From assembly GCF_000597865.1 (NCBI RefSeq), contig NZ_CP007453.1, positions 558,001-622,000 of the forward strand: a stretch of DNA of 64,000 nt, read 5' to 3'. The notes beneath the pieces are model-generated. The model searched no databases. It was not told the DNA's origin and saw only the letters and a list, made by a program, of their open reading frames with translations. Shown here piece by piece: positions 38,378 to 47,030 of this stretch. How positions within the stretch are numbered: position 1 is the first letter of the stretch; every line of letters begins with the position of its first letter. Origin of the DNA: Peptoclostridium acidaminophilum DSM 3953. GTDB lineage: Bacteria; Bacillota; Clostridia; Peptostreptococcales; Peptostreptococcaceae. A program made the position numbers and the translations under genes.

Positions 38378-38578
38378 ACAAAAGTTGATTTCCTCACCAA
38401 GAAGAAGAAAAAAGTCAACTAAGGCGAAATCCCACAATACTATGTGAAAAATAACCACCCCGCAATTATTACACCGGATGTATTCGATATGGTACAGCGA
38501 GAACTGACACGCCGTGGTCAAATCCGAGACCGACACAGCGGCGTTCATTTGTTTTCTGGCAGAATAAAATACGGTCAG
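38378..38578 (+). pseudogene. Large serine recombinase, internal remnant
   Basis: The frame reads VDFLTKKKKKVN, a stop, then GEIPQYYVKNNHPAIITPDV, FDMVQRELTRR and HSGVHLFSGRIKYG. This is the middle of a Tn916/Tn5397-type large serine recombinase (FLTKK...EGEIPQYYVENxHPAI). An in-frame TAA and the abrupt end at the 29-bp repeat show it is dead. Upstream, 38210-38377 shows nothing else. Confidence 0.75.
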
Positions 38579-39150
38579 GATAAGTTCGTTTGTTCGTGCC
38601 TGACACCTAAGTTTTTTTTAGCAAGCTCAAAGAGGAATTCATTATGGTCGGGAAAATTCTTGGATGTCTCAACAGCATATATTGTCAAGGTGCTGTTGAG
38701 ACCAAGGATTTTGATTATCTGCCTGGTCAGGTCGTTTTTGAAAAAGCCAAGAATCAGAATCCCGAGCTTAACTTCCTCATCTATTCCGCTTTCTGTTGCC
38801 AGCTTCATCCCGAGAAAATACAGCCTTTTCTTATATATGAGCTTCTCAGACAGGAGCAGCCGGATGCGTCCAGTCAGCCTTGTAATATACAGCATGATTG
38901 GGGCTTCTTCAAGCATTATCTGGAACTCAGCGTAGCAAGCCTGATCTTCAATGCAAGTGGCCACCTTATCCATTACTTCCATTGCCAGCTTTTCTTTGTC
39001 TGCGATCGGCAGCTAGTCATTCCTCAAAACATGCAGAACGTCCCTTATCCCTGCAAAATGAGCATCCTGAAATACATAGGGCAAACCCGGATGCTCTGTG
39101 GCCATTCGATTTATGTATTGGTAGATGCTTTCTTCCTTTTCTTTTGGCAT
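38575..39150 (-). pseudogene. Hypothetical gene interrupted by an amber codon
   Basis: A frame from ATG 39150 (MPKEKEESIYQYINRM) runs to a TAG at 39013-39015 (codon 46) and continues in the same frame for 146 more codons (LPIADKEKLAMEVMDKV onward) to 38575. The C-terminal tail comes from the 29-bp repeat, so the natural 3' end is also lost. The protein looks soluble and mostly helical. Function unknown. A restart at ATG 38982 is possible but has no clear binding site. Confidence 0.6.
38579..38607 (+). repeat. 29-bp direct repeat, right copy
   Basis: Identical to 33587-33615. Here it abuts the recombinase remnant on one side and supplies the last codons (GVRHEQTNLS) of the broken gene on the other strand. 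Confidence 0.9.
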
Positions 39151-39205
39151 ATGAATCATCCTTCGATGTAGTATTGTCGTGATTAGTTTTGCTGTTTTAG
39201 TATTT

Positions 39206-39949
39206 CTAGTACTGCATGTTAATCCGCCCGTCGCCTAATATCTCGAACTCGATGCCTTCCGCATTCAAAAGATTAATCTCCAGTCTTCTGTTGTCTTTAA
39301 TAAGGTAATTCATTTTTTGAATGGCACTGCTGATTTCCTCACGATTGCTGCTCTGCTGCGCTATTGACAGGAGATGCATTATTTCACCTTCAACCTGCAC
39401 TATTTCCAATATGTTGCTGTTGAATTCGGAGTAATTTGCGTTATTATAGATCAGCCTATTGTTAAACGATTGTGAAATCATGCCATATTCACTCACGGCC
39501 TCCATAGGATCCAGCGTGTCGCTGTTGAACTCATGGATTGTTTTGTTGTGGAATTCCACAACTGCATTGATCTGGCTATTCATATTGATTATGTACTCTA
39601 CTATTTCTTTTTTTGTGAAAAAGCTTTCACTTGCTGATTTCGACGAGGGTATTCCATTGTCAGTCGCAATCAGGTCATTAATAGCAGTTGAGCTGTTTTT
39701 GTTTTGCTTTACCGAAATATCTGATCCTGCTATATATATCATCCCAGCAATCAAAAGTCCGGCAGTTATTACGCCTCTTGCTATTCTGCCCGCTATATTC
39801 CCGAATGATTTTTCTTTTCGCTTTTTTACTATCAAATCATAGGTATTCCACTCATCAGGAGTGAGATAGTCTCCTCTTTTAGCTCTTTCTAAAAGTTCTT
39901 TTTCATACTCATTCATGACGTTTTTGAAGTTCTTCTTAAGACTGCTCAT
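39206..39949 (-). CDS. Membrane-anchored protein of unknown function
   Basis: 247 residues, not recognised. A charged cytoplasmic N-terminus (KRGDYLTPDEWNTYDLIVKKR) precedes one membrane span near 55-75 (ARGVITAGLLIAGMIYIAG). The rest is an extracytoplasmic helical domain. GGAGG lies 6 bases before the ATG. The four 15-bp tandem repeats lie about 150 bases upstream. Confidence 0.65.
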   Translation of the reverse strand: MSSLKKNFKNVMNEYEKELLERAKRGDYLTPDEWNTYDLIVKKRKEKSFGNIAGRIARGVITAGLLIAGMIYIAGSDISVKQNKNSSTAINDLIATDNGIPSSKSASESFFTKKEIVEYIINMNSQINAVVEFHNKTIHEFNSDTLDPMEAVSEYGMISQSFNNRLIYNNANYSEFNSNILEIVQVEGEIMHLLSIAQQSSNREEISSAIQKMNYLIKDNRRLEINLLNAEGIEFEILGDGRINMQY

Positions 39950-40035
39950 GCTTCACCTCCCTGATGGCCCTATATTCGATATACCCAATATCTGTCATGA
40001 ATACCTTTATTATAAGCGCTAATATTGAAGCAGAA

Positions 40036-40057
40036 AAACAGCTGATATCAGCTGTTT
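40036..40057 (-). terminator. Terminator of the multicopper oxidase gene
   Basis: AAACAGCTGATATCAGCTGTTT is a perfect 22-bp palindrome followed on the minus strand by TTTCTGC (key half AAACAGCTGAT). Confidence 0.6.
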
Positions 40058-40096
40058 CTTTACTCCGGTTAAAAAAATTCGATTAAAGACATATAG

Positions 40097-40156
40097 CTAC
40101 TTACGATTAGTTTACTCACGAGTAGTATACTCATAAGTAGTTTACTTACGATTAGT
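40097..40156. repeat. Four tandem 15-bp imperfect repeats
   Basis: Units on the plus strand: CTACTTACGATTAGT, TTACTCACGAGTAGT, ATACTCATAAGTAGT, TTACTTACGATTAGT. Each is itself a loose palindrome (ACT-N5-AGT). The array lies between the multicopper oxidase stop (40164) and its palindromic terminator, and upstream of the gene starting at 39949. Confidence 0.85.
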
Positions 40157-40163
40157 TATAATC

Positions 40164-41594
40164 CTATGGAATCACCTTGATTTGTCCCATCATTCCGTTC
40201 TCCTCGTGCTCGAGTATGTGGCAGTGGTACATGAAAACTCCAGGCTGAGTGAATCTTATTTTGATTCTTACCTCCTCTCCTTCGTCTACAAAGACCGTGT
40301 CCTTGAAGCCTTGCTCCTCTTTAGGCGGTTCTTTCCCGTTTCTTGATATGACCTGGAACTGCGTCCCGTGGACATGGAAAGGGTGGCCTCCCGACTGCAT
40401 CATCATGCCCCCGCGGCTGTATATTGTCCATATTTCGGTTTCATTAAGGGCTATTTCCTCGTCGATGCGGTGTTGGTTAAAGGATTTCCCGTTGATTGTC
40501 CCGGTTATGCCCATGGACTCCAATATGAAGACCCTCTCTCTTGGATTTGCTCCTATCGGAATGTCTGCAGCGTCAGGCTGAGGGATAGTCTCCCTGGCCT
40601 CGCCAGTAGGATTCCCTGAGAGTCTGAGCTTTAGAATCGGGGTGTTGCCAAGCAGCAGGTTGACGGTCTCAGCGCTAACCTCTCTAAAATCTACTAGCAC
40701 TTCCGCCCTTTCTCCCGGGGAGAGTGTCAGGGTTTTGCTAAGGAGCGGCTCCCTCATGAAGCCGCCGTCGGTGGCAATTTGTCTGAAGCTGCTTCCGTCG
40801 CTTAATCTGAAGACAAAGTTTTCCGAATTGGATGCGTTGAGAACCCGAAAGCGCACCACTTCACGCCTTATGTCCAGATAGGGGTTTAAGGTGCCGTTGA
40901 CCAAAACAGTATTTCCCGGCAAAATCCCCATCATGTCTGTCCTGTAAGAAATGCTTCCGTCGGAATTGAAGTTGCGGTCCTGCACTATCAGCGGGAAATC
41001 ATTCACGCCGTATTCGTCGGGCAGGCTCCTGCTTGTCTGGCTCTCGTCTTCGACATATATCAGTCCGGCCAGGCCGAAATATACCTGCGTGGCCGTGGTT
41101 CTAAGAGCATGCGGGTGATACCAGAGTGTAGCTGCCGGCTGAGCGACAGTAAAGGATGGCGTCCAGCTTTCACCGGGCTCTATAACCTGGTGCGGCCCTC
41201 CGTCCTGCTCTCCCGGTACAACAAGGCCATGCCAGTGAACTGTTGTTTCTTCATCCAGCTCATTGTTTACCCTGATGCTTACTTTTTCGCCCTGCTTCAT
41301 TTTCAGTATCGGGCCTAGATATGAACCGTTGTATCCCATTGTGGAAGCGGGAAGGTTTTTCATAAATACTGTTTCGCCATATTGAGCATTAAGTGTATAT
41401 CGGGCGACTGAGGGATCGGGATCCTCATCCTCAAGAAGCAGAGGCAGCTTCAAGGCAGTTGTAAATCCATTCGATAGGACAATCCTTTTCTCTGAGAACA
41501 TATTGAAAATCACTGAAAGCCATAGGCCTATCAGGCTTATCAGCAGAACCGTCAGTATAGCTATGATTGTTTTATTCTTTTTTATGTGTTCCAT
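40164..41594 (-). CDS. Multicopper oxidase (CueO/CotA-like), membrane-anchored or exported
   Basis: 476 residues. An N-terminal hydrophobic segment (residues 9-32) directs it outside. All copper motifs are present: HWHGL, WYHPHA, HPFHVHG and HCHILEHEENGM with the axial Met of the type-1 site. The family oxidises Cu(I), Fe(II), Mn(II) or phenols with O2 as acceptor. Such an enzyme is unexpected in a fermentative anaerobe and suggests copper defence or oxygen exposure. It stands alone. Confidence 0.92.
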   Translation of the reverse strand: MEHIKKNKTIIAILTVLLISLIGLWLSVIFNMFSEKRIVLSNGFTTALKLPLLLEDEDPDPSVARYTLNAQYGETVFMKNLPASTMGYNGSYLGPILKMKQGEKVSIRVNNELDEETTVHWHGLVVPGEQDGGPHQVIEPGESWTPSFTVAQPAATLWYHPHALRTTATQVYFGLAGLIYVEDESQTSRSLPDEYGVNDFPLIVQDRNFNSDGSISYRTDMMGILPGNTVLVNGTLNPYLDIRREVVRFRVLNASNSENFVFRLSDGSSFRQIATDGGFMREPLLSKTLTLSPGERAEVLVDFREVSAETVNLLLGNTPILKLRLSGNPTGEARETIPQPDAADIPIGANPRERVFILESMGITGTINGKSFNQHRIDEEIALNETEIWTIYSRGGMMMQSGGHPFHVHGTQFQVISRNGKEPPKEEQGFKDTVFVDEGEEVRIKIRFTQPGVFMYHCHILEHEENGMMGQIKVIP

Positions 41595-41687
41595 TATGTG
41601 AACCCTTCCCTTCTTACTTTGATCTGTTTTTTTAGTGATACCCCTGTGAAGCTGATTTTGCCCATTTTTCAGGCAAAAAAATAATGA

Positions 41688-41708
41688 GAAGAGTTAATAA
41701 AACTCTTC
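41688..41708 (-). terminator. Terminator of cobO
   Basis: GAAGAGTT pairs with AACTCTTC across AATAA; on the minus strand it is followed by TCATTATTTTTTT. Confidence 0.7.
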
Positions 41709-41741
41709 CCACAATCATATTTACTACAGTTTTCCAGCACG

Positions 41742-42257
41742 CTATTTCTCTATTCCGACTCTTGCTTCCACGCCTTTTTCATAGTAGTGCTTTATTTCCT
41801 TCATTTCCGTGACGAGATCCGCTTTTTCGATAATCCTTTCATGAGCGTTCCTTCCTGTAAGGATGACTTCCACTCCAGCCGCCCTGTTGTCTATGGCTTC
41901 TATAACCTTATCTACTGTAAACAGGTTATAGTACAATGCTATATTTATCTCATCCAGCACGACAACATCGTAATCACCTGATGAGAGTATGTCCGCACAT
42001 TCCTTCAGCCCCTCGTTTCCAAGTCTTATGTCCTCCTCGCTGGGCTCACTGAAAATGAAGCATTCGCTTCCATACTGCTTCATCGAAAACCCCGGAAGGT
42101 ACTTTTCTGCATTCAGCTCGCTGTATTTCATTCCTTTTACAAACTGGGCAAAATAGACTTTCTTGCCTGCGCACACGGCCCTGAGTGACAGTCCCAGAGC
42201 CGCCGTCGTCTTGCCTTTCCCGTTTCCTGTATAGACCTGCACATAGCCCTTCTCCAC
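41742..42257 (-). CDS. cobO: Corrinoid (cob(I)alamin) adenosyltransferase, CobA/BtuR type
   Basis: 171 residues with the P-loop GNGKGKTT (residues 11-18) and VVLDEINIALYYNLF. It transfers the adenosyl group of ATP to cobalamin, giving coenzyme B12. Glutamate mutase, encoded directly upstream, needs that cofactor, so the placement makes sense. GTG start with AAAGGAGG 8 bases upstream. It lies after the terminator of the mutase operon, so it has separate transcription or depends on read-through. Confidence 0.93.
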   Translation of the reverse strand: MEKGYVQVYTGNGKGKTTAALGLSLRAVCAGKKVYFAQFVKGMKYSELNAEKYLPGFSMKQYGSECFIFSEPSEEDIRLGNEGLKECADILSSGDYDVVVLDEINIALYYNLFTVDKVIEAIDNRAAGVEVILTGRNAHERIIEKADLVTEMKEIKHYYEKGVEARVGIEK

Positions 42258-42291
42258 TTTGCATTCCTCCTTTTATAGAATTAAAGAAAAA

Positions 42292-42309
42292 GCTCCTGCA
42301 AGCAGGAGC
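42292..42309 (-). terminator. Terminator of the glmS-glmL-glmE-mal operon
   Basis: GCTCCTGC and GCAGGAGC form a GC-rich stem with a two-base gap in plain reading; TTTTTCTTT follows on the minus strand. Confidence 0.8.
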
Positions 42310-42315
42310 AAATAG

Positions 42316-43572
42316 TTATTTTCTGTTTTTCTTGGCATTTCGCAGTGCCAGTATGCGCTGCATTTCGTTGAAAACTATCATGTAGCCTTCGTCGACGCCC
42401 ATGCCAGGCTTTGCAAGTATCTGGACCGGCTGGGTGGCCATAGCGCAGTTTACGCAGACCTGCGCGCTTCTTTCGGTCTCATTGCAGGTACCACCCTGGT
42501 ACGCCCCTATTCCTTTTTCCTTGCAGTAGAGGACCGCTTCTATTGTATTGTTGATGCCGCCAAGGTCAGGCGTCTTGATTTGAACCATGTGTCCAGCCTT
42601 ATTGTCAGCAAAATATTTGATATCCTCGAGTGTGTTGCACCATTCGTCTGCTACAAGCTCCACATTGATGCCCCTGGAATCCAGCTCTTTTGTAAGACCT
42701 GCCAAGGCAATCATCTGTGTTTCACGGTCTGTATCGCAATCCATAGGACCTTCAATTCTCAGTTTGAAAGGTTTTGCCAGCTCTTCCAGCTCTGAGAGGT
42801 AGTCTGCCATAGCCTTGTAGTTGTTGTCCCCAAACGCAACTCCTATTGTGCCGTATACGTCTATATGGATAACCGGATTATAGTCTTCACTCAAACGGTT
42901 GCTCAGTATTCTATCGCGAAGCCATGCAACGTATTCGGCAAGCTTTTCGCCGTTCTTGCCAAGCTTGGTTTCAACGTTGTTTATCAAAGCATGAGGCAGA
43001 ACCTGCGCTCCCTTGATGATCATCTTGTCGGCATTGGCATAGCGGTCGTCGCCTGATTGCGTGAATATCGGAACCGGTGTTTCCGACACTGTGCAGCCAT
43101 ACTCATCGGCAACAACCTCGCACATCAGCCTGCCTGTTGCCTTTGAAACCGCGTCAAGTATCGCCTGGGAAACGCCGTAGCGTATCGCAGTGTGCAGACG
43201 CTTGCCCTCTATCTGTATTGCTTCCATCATTTCACAAAGGTTGCGGAAGGAGTCGGCTTCCTTTCCTATAAGCTCCGGCCTTATATACCTGTCTATTAGA
43301 GGTATAAAGTCTTTTGCCAGGAAAAGCGGGTCACGTCCGCCGGCTCCGCTGTACTGTACTGCGGCGCAGTCGCCGTAGGCTATCTGGCCGTCTTCGAGAA
43401 TTATCATTACAGATATGGATTCGCCCGCCTGCCTTACGGAAGTAAAGCCCTCCGTAACAGGCTTGCCTATATAGAAAACTCCGTCATGGCCAGCGCCCTT
43501 TTTAATGGCACGCTGGTCATCAAAGTAAAAGCCGGTACGTCCTTCGGAACAAACAACATCAACAATTTTCAT
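42316..43572 (-). CDS. mal: Methylaspartate ammonia-lyase
   Basis: 418 residues, enolase-superfamily fold. It carries the conserved QIKTPDLGGINN (catalytic Lys) and QVLPHALINN (catalytic His) regions, and metal-ligand acids in HIDVYGTIG, RIEGPMDC and ELVADEWCN. It removes ammonia from (2S,3S)-3-methylaspartate to give mesaconate, the second step of glutamate fermentation by the methylaspartate route. It is last in the operon after glmE. AAGGAG precedes the ATG. Confidence 0.96.
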   Translation of the reverse strand: MKIVDVVCSEGRTGFYFDDQRAIKKGAGHDGVFYIGKPVTEGFTSVRQAGESISVMIILEDGQIAYGDCAAVQYSGAGGRDPLFLAKDFIPLIDRYIRPELIGKEADSFRNLCEMMEAIQIEGKRLHTAIRYGVSQAILDAVSKATGRLMCEVVADEYGCTVSETPVPIFTQSGDDRYANADKMIIKGAQVLPHALINNVETKLGKNGEKLAEYVAWLRDRILSNRLSEDYNPVIHIDVYGTIGVAFGDNNYKAMADYLSELEELAKPFKLRIEGPMDCDTDRETQMIALAGLTKELDSRGINVELVADEWCNTLEDIKYFADNKAGHMVQIKTPDLGGINNTIEAVLYCKEKGIGAYQGGTCNETERSAQVCVNCAMATQPVQILAKPGMGVDEGYMIVFNEMQRILALRNAKKNRK

Positions 43573-43592
43573 AGCGCCTTCTCCTTTATATG

Positions 43593-45044
43593 TTAGTATC
43601 TAGGTCGTCCTACAAGGCGGCCCTTTCCGATTGCATAAACGTCATCGATTACCATCTGGAACGAAACATCGCGCTTTTCAGCCCTTGCACGTTCTTCAAT
43701 CTTTTCCTTGTGGAAGTCCTTCAGCTCCTGGCCAAAAGGAAGGTTGCCCATGTTGAGTACGCGGACAGCGCCGTTGTGGTCACGGGCCGGCAGCATGAGG
43801 CCCGCGTTCGCGCGGCAAGGTGCAAAAGGCACGTCCAGCACGCCGGCTTCAACGCCGCGGCATACGCCAACTGCTATGTCGCCTTCGCCCAGCTCAAAAC
43901 ACTTGTCCACTATGCAGCGAGTCTCTTTCCTTATAATATCCTTTTCGACCTCCAGCTCGTTGTTCTGGAATTGCTGGTCAGACAGCATGTTTACAACCTG
44001 CTTTGTGCAGCGAAGGCCCGCAGCATTCGCTGCCATGGTAGGGATGCCCACTGCTTCATGAGGGGTCTTTACTATAACCTTGGTCGCCTTTGCCAGAGCT
44101 GCTATTGTGCTGCCCAGGGAGATTACGCCGAAGGCCTTTGCCTCATCGGCAGGGAATCCGCCCATCCACTGGTGAAGTACTGTCGTTACTATAACGTCAT
44201 TATAGCCGTATTTCTGCAGATATTCGTCTGTAAGCTCTTCCAGAGTTCGTATCGCCGCGATATCCTGAATAAGGTTTCCGCACTGGCCATAGCCTACTGT
44301 TATGTTCTTCACGCCCTGCTCAGCTGCAAGCAGCGCTTCTATTATTGCCGCAGCATGTGATACAAACGGCGGAACCAGAGTGCCTGTAAGAGGTCCGTAG
44401 GGCTCCCTGTTTATCGAAATGCCCATTTCCTCGTACAAGCCGGTCAGACGGTCAACGTACTGCCAGTCGCGTATTGTTTTTTCCATAGGAACATTCTTGC
44501 AGTAAGGAAGGTTATAGGAAATGCCGCCGCCTTCATAGCTGGTGAAGCCGCCTGCGTATGTTATTTCTGTAAGCAGTCTGGCATCCGGCGTGCCGTGTCT
44601 TACCTGCACAGGTACGTCGAGGCTGTCTATGATCTTGCGGCAGCCTGCCACGCCATGGTTGACAGCCGGAAAGCCGTTGAGCATGGCTCTGTCAAGTCTT
44701 ATGGATTCGTTTATGCCGTTTTCTGCTTCCGTATAGCGGTTCTGGCGTGTATAGCTGTCTATGGTTGTCGGCAGAAGGTCTGCCTCGCCTTCCTTCTCAA
44801 GATATTTCAAAAGCTTTATGTGTTCGTCTATATCTGGAACTCCTGCTCTAGGTTCGATCAGAGTCCTGTTTTCGTTTTTCGCTTTGATGAGCTTCTTTGC
44901 GAAGTCCTTGTGCTCAGGCAGTGACTTGTGATAGGCAATTGCTTCCTCAAGATTGACATCCTTGCCTGTCGGCCATTGCAGCAAGACTTCTTTTCGGAGT
45001 TGTTCAAACTCGGCTTCCGGGATTTTTTTATTCTTAATATCCAT
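43593..45044 (-). CDS. glmE: Glutamate mutase epsilon (E) subunit
   Basis: 483 residues, normal length. This is the TIM-barrel catalytic subunit of adenosylcobalamin-dependent glutamate mutase; recognisable stretches are [26 protein letters not shown] and [14 protein letters not shown]. With GlmS it rearranges L-glutamate to (2S,3S)-3-methylaspartate by a radical mechanism. Its ATG lies inside the 3' end of glmL, so translation is coupled. Confidence 0.96.
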   Translation of the reverse strand: MDIKNKKIPEAEFEQLRKEVLLQWPTGKDVNLEEAIAYHKSLPEHKDFAKKLIKAKNENRTLIEPRAGVPDIDEHIKLLKYLEKEGEADLLPTTIDSYTRQNRYTEAENGINESIRLDRAMLNGFPAVNHGVAGCRKIIDSLDVPVQVRHGTPDARLLTEITYAGGFTSYEGGGISYNLPYCKNVPMEKTIRDWQYVDRLTGLYEEMGISINREPYGPLTGTLVPPFVSHAAAIIEALLAAEQGVKNITVGYGQCGNLIQDIAAIRTLEELTDEYLQKYGYNDVIVTTVLHQWMGGFPADEAKAFGVISLGSTIAALAKATKVIVKTPHEAVGIPTMAANAAGLRCTKQVVNMLSDQQFQNNELEVEKDIIRKETRCIVDKCFELGEGDIAVGVCRGVEAGVLDVPFAPCRANAGLMLPARDHNGAVRVLNMGNLPFGQELKDFHKEKIEERARAEKRDVSFQMVIDDVYAIGKGRLVGRPRY

Positions 45045-46419
45045 CTTTTTTCAGCTCCTTTTTCATTATACGTAACGCGATTTGCGGATGATGCTCCGAC
45101 AACAAGCCCATTGCGGCAAGTATATAGCTTCTGTCTATCCATATCTGTGCGTCCTTTGGCTTGAGAGACATCGGGTTCATTTTGTCGTACATGGCATGAG
45201 CAGCTATTGCGGCTGTCCGCTTCGTGTTGATCAGACTGCCTCCTGTAGCTACGATCTGCTTGACACGGGTCAGGTCCTTGCCTGTCTGCACATAAGTCAG
45301 GCCCATCATGGTATATGCTTCCTCGATGCTCCCTGCATGCCTGGTGACCGCCGTCTCGATGGCGAGGGAGGCAAGTGCATAGTCGAGCATTTCGAGTTCA
45401 TGGTCTCCGTTTGGCAAAGCTTCTGTATTGACAGCAAGATGGTCGATAAGCTCTTCTACTCTTTCAACGGACAGTCCGGACATCTGGCTGATGCGCCTTA
45501 TGCCTGCAGCCTCCACGATTCCAGCGATGCTGTACCTCATACCGATGTCGCCTTCTACCGTCCTCTTGACGTAAGGCTCCGGCAAGCCTCTGTAAACTGT
45601 GTTCGTGGCTTCAGGCATTCCTTCCGCTATCGAATAGACGTCGGTTGTTGCACCGCCAACATCTACGCCGATTAGATCTCCTATTCCGCTCTCGCCTTCG
45701 CAGCCCTCGGCCAGAAGCTGCATAGCCTTCATGACTGCGGACGGTGTTGGCATAAGTATTCCCGAAACCAAGGACGCCGCCTTCGTAATGCCCTTTGCCT
45801 GTATTATCCTGTGGAGGAAAATCTCCTGTATCTGCTTCTGCGCCGGCTCTGCGTTCAGCACGCCGAATTTTGGCATTACATTCTCACAGACATATACCTC
45901 TCGCCCCTCCAGAATACGTTGGCACTCGCGGGCCGCCGACCTGTTGCCGGCTATGACTATCGGGAAATCATTCGGTATTGATGATAGCATTTTCGCATTA
46001 TGGATAATGCATTCCGTGTTTCCGCCGTCGGTGCCGCCTACCAGAAGGAAAATGTCAGGATTTTCTGTCCGTATGTATTCTATGTCGTCTTCAGTAAGCT
46101 GAAAGCTGAAAACCTTAATGATCTTGGCTCCGGCGCCCAAGCTTGCCACCTTTGCCGCTTCGGCTGTAAGCTCTGGAACAAGACCGCTGGTTATCATCCT
46201 GAGGCCTCCGGCTGCAGAGGAGCACGCAAAGCGTTCCGCGAAATGCAGCTTGCCATTTTTTTCTTCCAAAAGCCTGATGGCATTGTCGAGTCCTATGTTG
46301 ATATCGGTTTGAACAGTGGTGTATGCACACGCCGTTCCTAGCAGCTGCTCGCCTTCCAGATCCACTGCTGTAACCTTTGTATAGGTGCTGCCAAAATCTA
46401 TCAGTAAAACGGGCTTCAT
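45034..46419 (-). CDS. glmL: Glutamate mutase accessory protein MutL/GlmL
   Basis: 461 residues, actin/ASKHA-fold ATPase: [15 protein letters not shown] (phosphate 1), [16 protein letters not shown] (phosphate 2) and VATGGSLIN. It is encoded between glmS and glmE in many clostridia and is thought to act as reactivase/chaperone, exchanging damaged cobalamin in the mutase. GGGAGGTG supports the ATG. Confidence 0.92.
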   Translation of the reverse strand: MKPVLLIDFGSTYTKVTAVDLEGEQLLGTACAYTTVQTDINIGLDNAIRLLEEKNGKLHFAERFACSSAAGGLRMITSGLVPELTAEAAKVASLGAGAKIIKVFSFQLTEDDIEYIRTENPDIFLLVGGTDGGNTECIIHNAKMLSSIPNDFPIVIAGNRSAARECQRILEGREVYVCENVMPKFGVLNAEPAQKQIQEIFLHRIIQAKGITKAASLVSGILMPTPSAVMKAMQLLAEGCEGESGIGDLIGVDVGGATTDVYSIAEGMPEATNTVYRGLPEPYVKRTVEGDIGMRYSIAGIVEAAGIRRISQMSGLSVERVEELIDHLAVNTEALPNGDHELEMLDYALASLAIETAVTRHAGSIEEAYTMMGLTYVQTGKDLTRVKQIVATGGSLINTKRTAAIAAHAMYDKMNPMSLKPKDAQIWIDRSYILAAMGLLSEHHPQIALRIMKKELKKDGY

Positions 46420-46433
46420 TATTTCACCTCCCG

Positions 46434-46850
46434 TTAATCTTCCATGAGTAGGATTTCCTTTAGAGCTGCAATTCCTGTTTCAGGTCTCGTTCCTGGAGGG
46501 AAAACGGCATTGAAGCCCATCTCCATGAAGCGCTTTTCAACCTCTTCGAAAACCTGCTTACCGATAACAATGTTACCGCCAACAAGAAGCGGGATATCCT
46601 TCAGGCCTGCTTCATCGCATTTTTCACGCATTCCCCGGCAGTCCAGCTCCCCCTGACCGTACAGAGAGGAAACCACGATGGCGTCTGCGTTTGATTCGAT
46701 TGCCGCTGCAATAAATTCTTCCTGAGAAACCATAACGCCAAGGTTTATCACTTCAAAACCGGCATCCGTAAATGCATGGTAGAGTATCTTATTGCCGACT
46801 GCATGTACATCTGCGCCTATGACGCCAAGGACTATAACCTTCTTTTTCAT
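46434..46850 (-). CDS. glmS: Glutamate mutase sigma (S) subunit, B12-binding
   Basis: 138 residues. The base-off/His-on cobalamin motif is exact: Asp14-x-His16-x2-Gly19 in [12 protein letters not shown], with the matching [10 protein letters not shown] and [12 protein letters not shown] regions. It carries adenosylcobalamin for GlmE. It is first in the operon. The ATG at 46850 is preferred to the GTG at 46859 because GAGGTGAG lies at the right distance only for the former. Confidence 0.95.
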   Translation of the reverse strand: MKKKVIVLGVIGADVHAVGNKILYHAFTDAGFEVINLGVMVSQEEFIAAAIESNADAIVVSSLYGQGELDCRGMREKCDEAGLKDIPLLVGGNIVIGKQVFEEVEKRFMEMGFNAVFPPGTRPETGIAALKEILLMED

Positions 46851-46884
46851 TGTTCTCACCTCATAGCGATTTCTAATTTACGGT

Positions 46885-46902
46885 AATTGTTATATATCAA
46901 TT
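46885..46902. promoter_or_regulatory. Candidate GntR operator, site A (glm operon leader)
   Basis: AATTGTTATATATCAATT matches site B at 48034-48051 in 16 of 18 bases. It lies in the glmS leader, downstream of the proposed promoter. Confidence 0.6.
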
Positions 46903-46933
46903 CGGTAAATTGGGTTATAACTATATAATATAT

Positions 46934-46962
46934 ATATTATATCTCAAATGTACAAAAGTCAA
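46934..46962 (-). promoter_or_regulatory. Candidate promoter of the glm operon
   Basis: TTGACT, 17 bp, TAATAT on the minus strand. The neighbouring alternating AT run (46921-46945) offers other -10 choices, so the exact hexamer is uncertain. Confidence 0.45.
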
Positions 46963-46985
46963 GACAATTCACTGCAAAAAAACAA

Positions 46986-47030
46986 AAATAGGAGTGCTCC
47001 GCAGCTGGCCTGCGAAGGCATTCCTATTTG
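46986..47030 (-). terminator. Terminator of the cit-gntR operon
   Basis: AAATAGGAGTGC faces GCATTCCTATTT with an inner GCAG/CTGC stem; it overlaps the gntR stop codon. Confidence 0.65.

Noticed and set aside
33587-38607. Integrated element with intact integrase and att sites
   Set aside because: Both recombinase pieces are dead fragments in opposite orientations, so the repeats cannot be confirmed as attachment sites.
39013-39015. TAG as a pyrrolysine codon
   Set aside because: No pyl genes are in the window and the same gene is also broken at its 3' end, so a pseudogene is simpler.
43590-44360. A 256-codon open frame on the plus strand opposite glmE
   Set aside because: It is antisense to a certain enzyme gene, has no ribosome binding site, and its composition is what complementing a codon-biased gene gives.
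46921-46945. Alternating AT run as a replication origin or repeat element
   Set aside because: Short, inside an operon promoter region, with no DnaA-box cluster or neighbouring replication genes.
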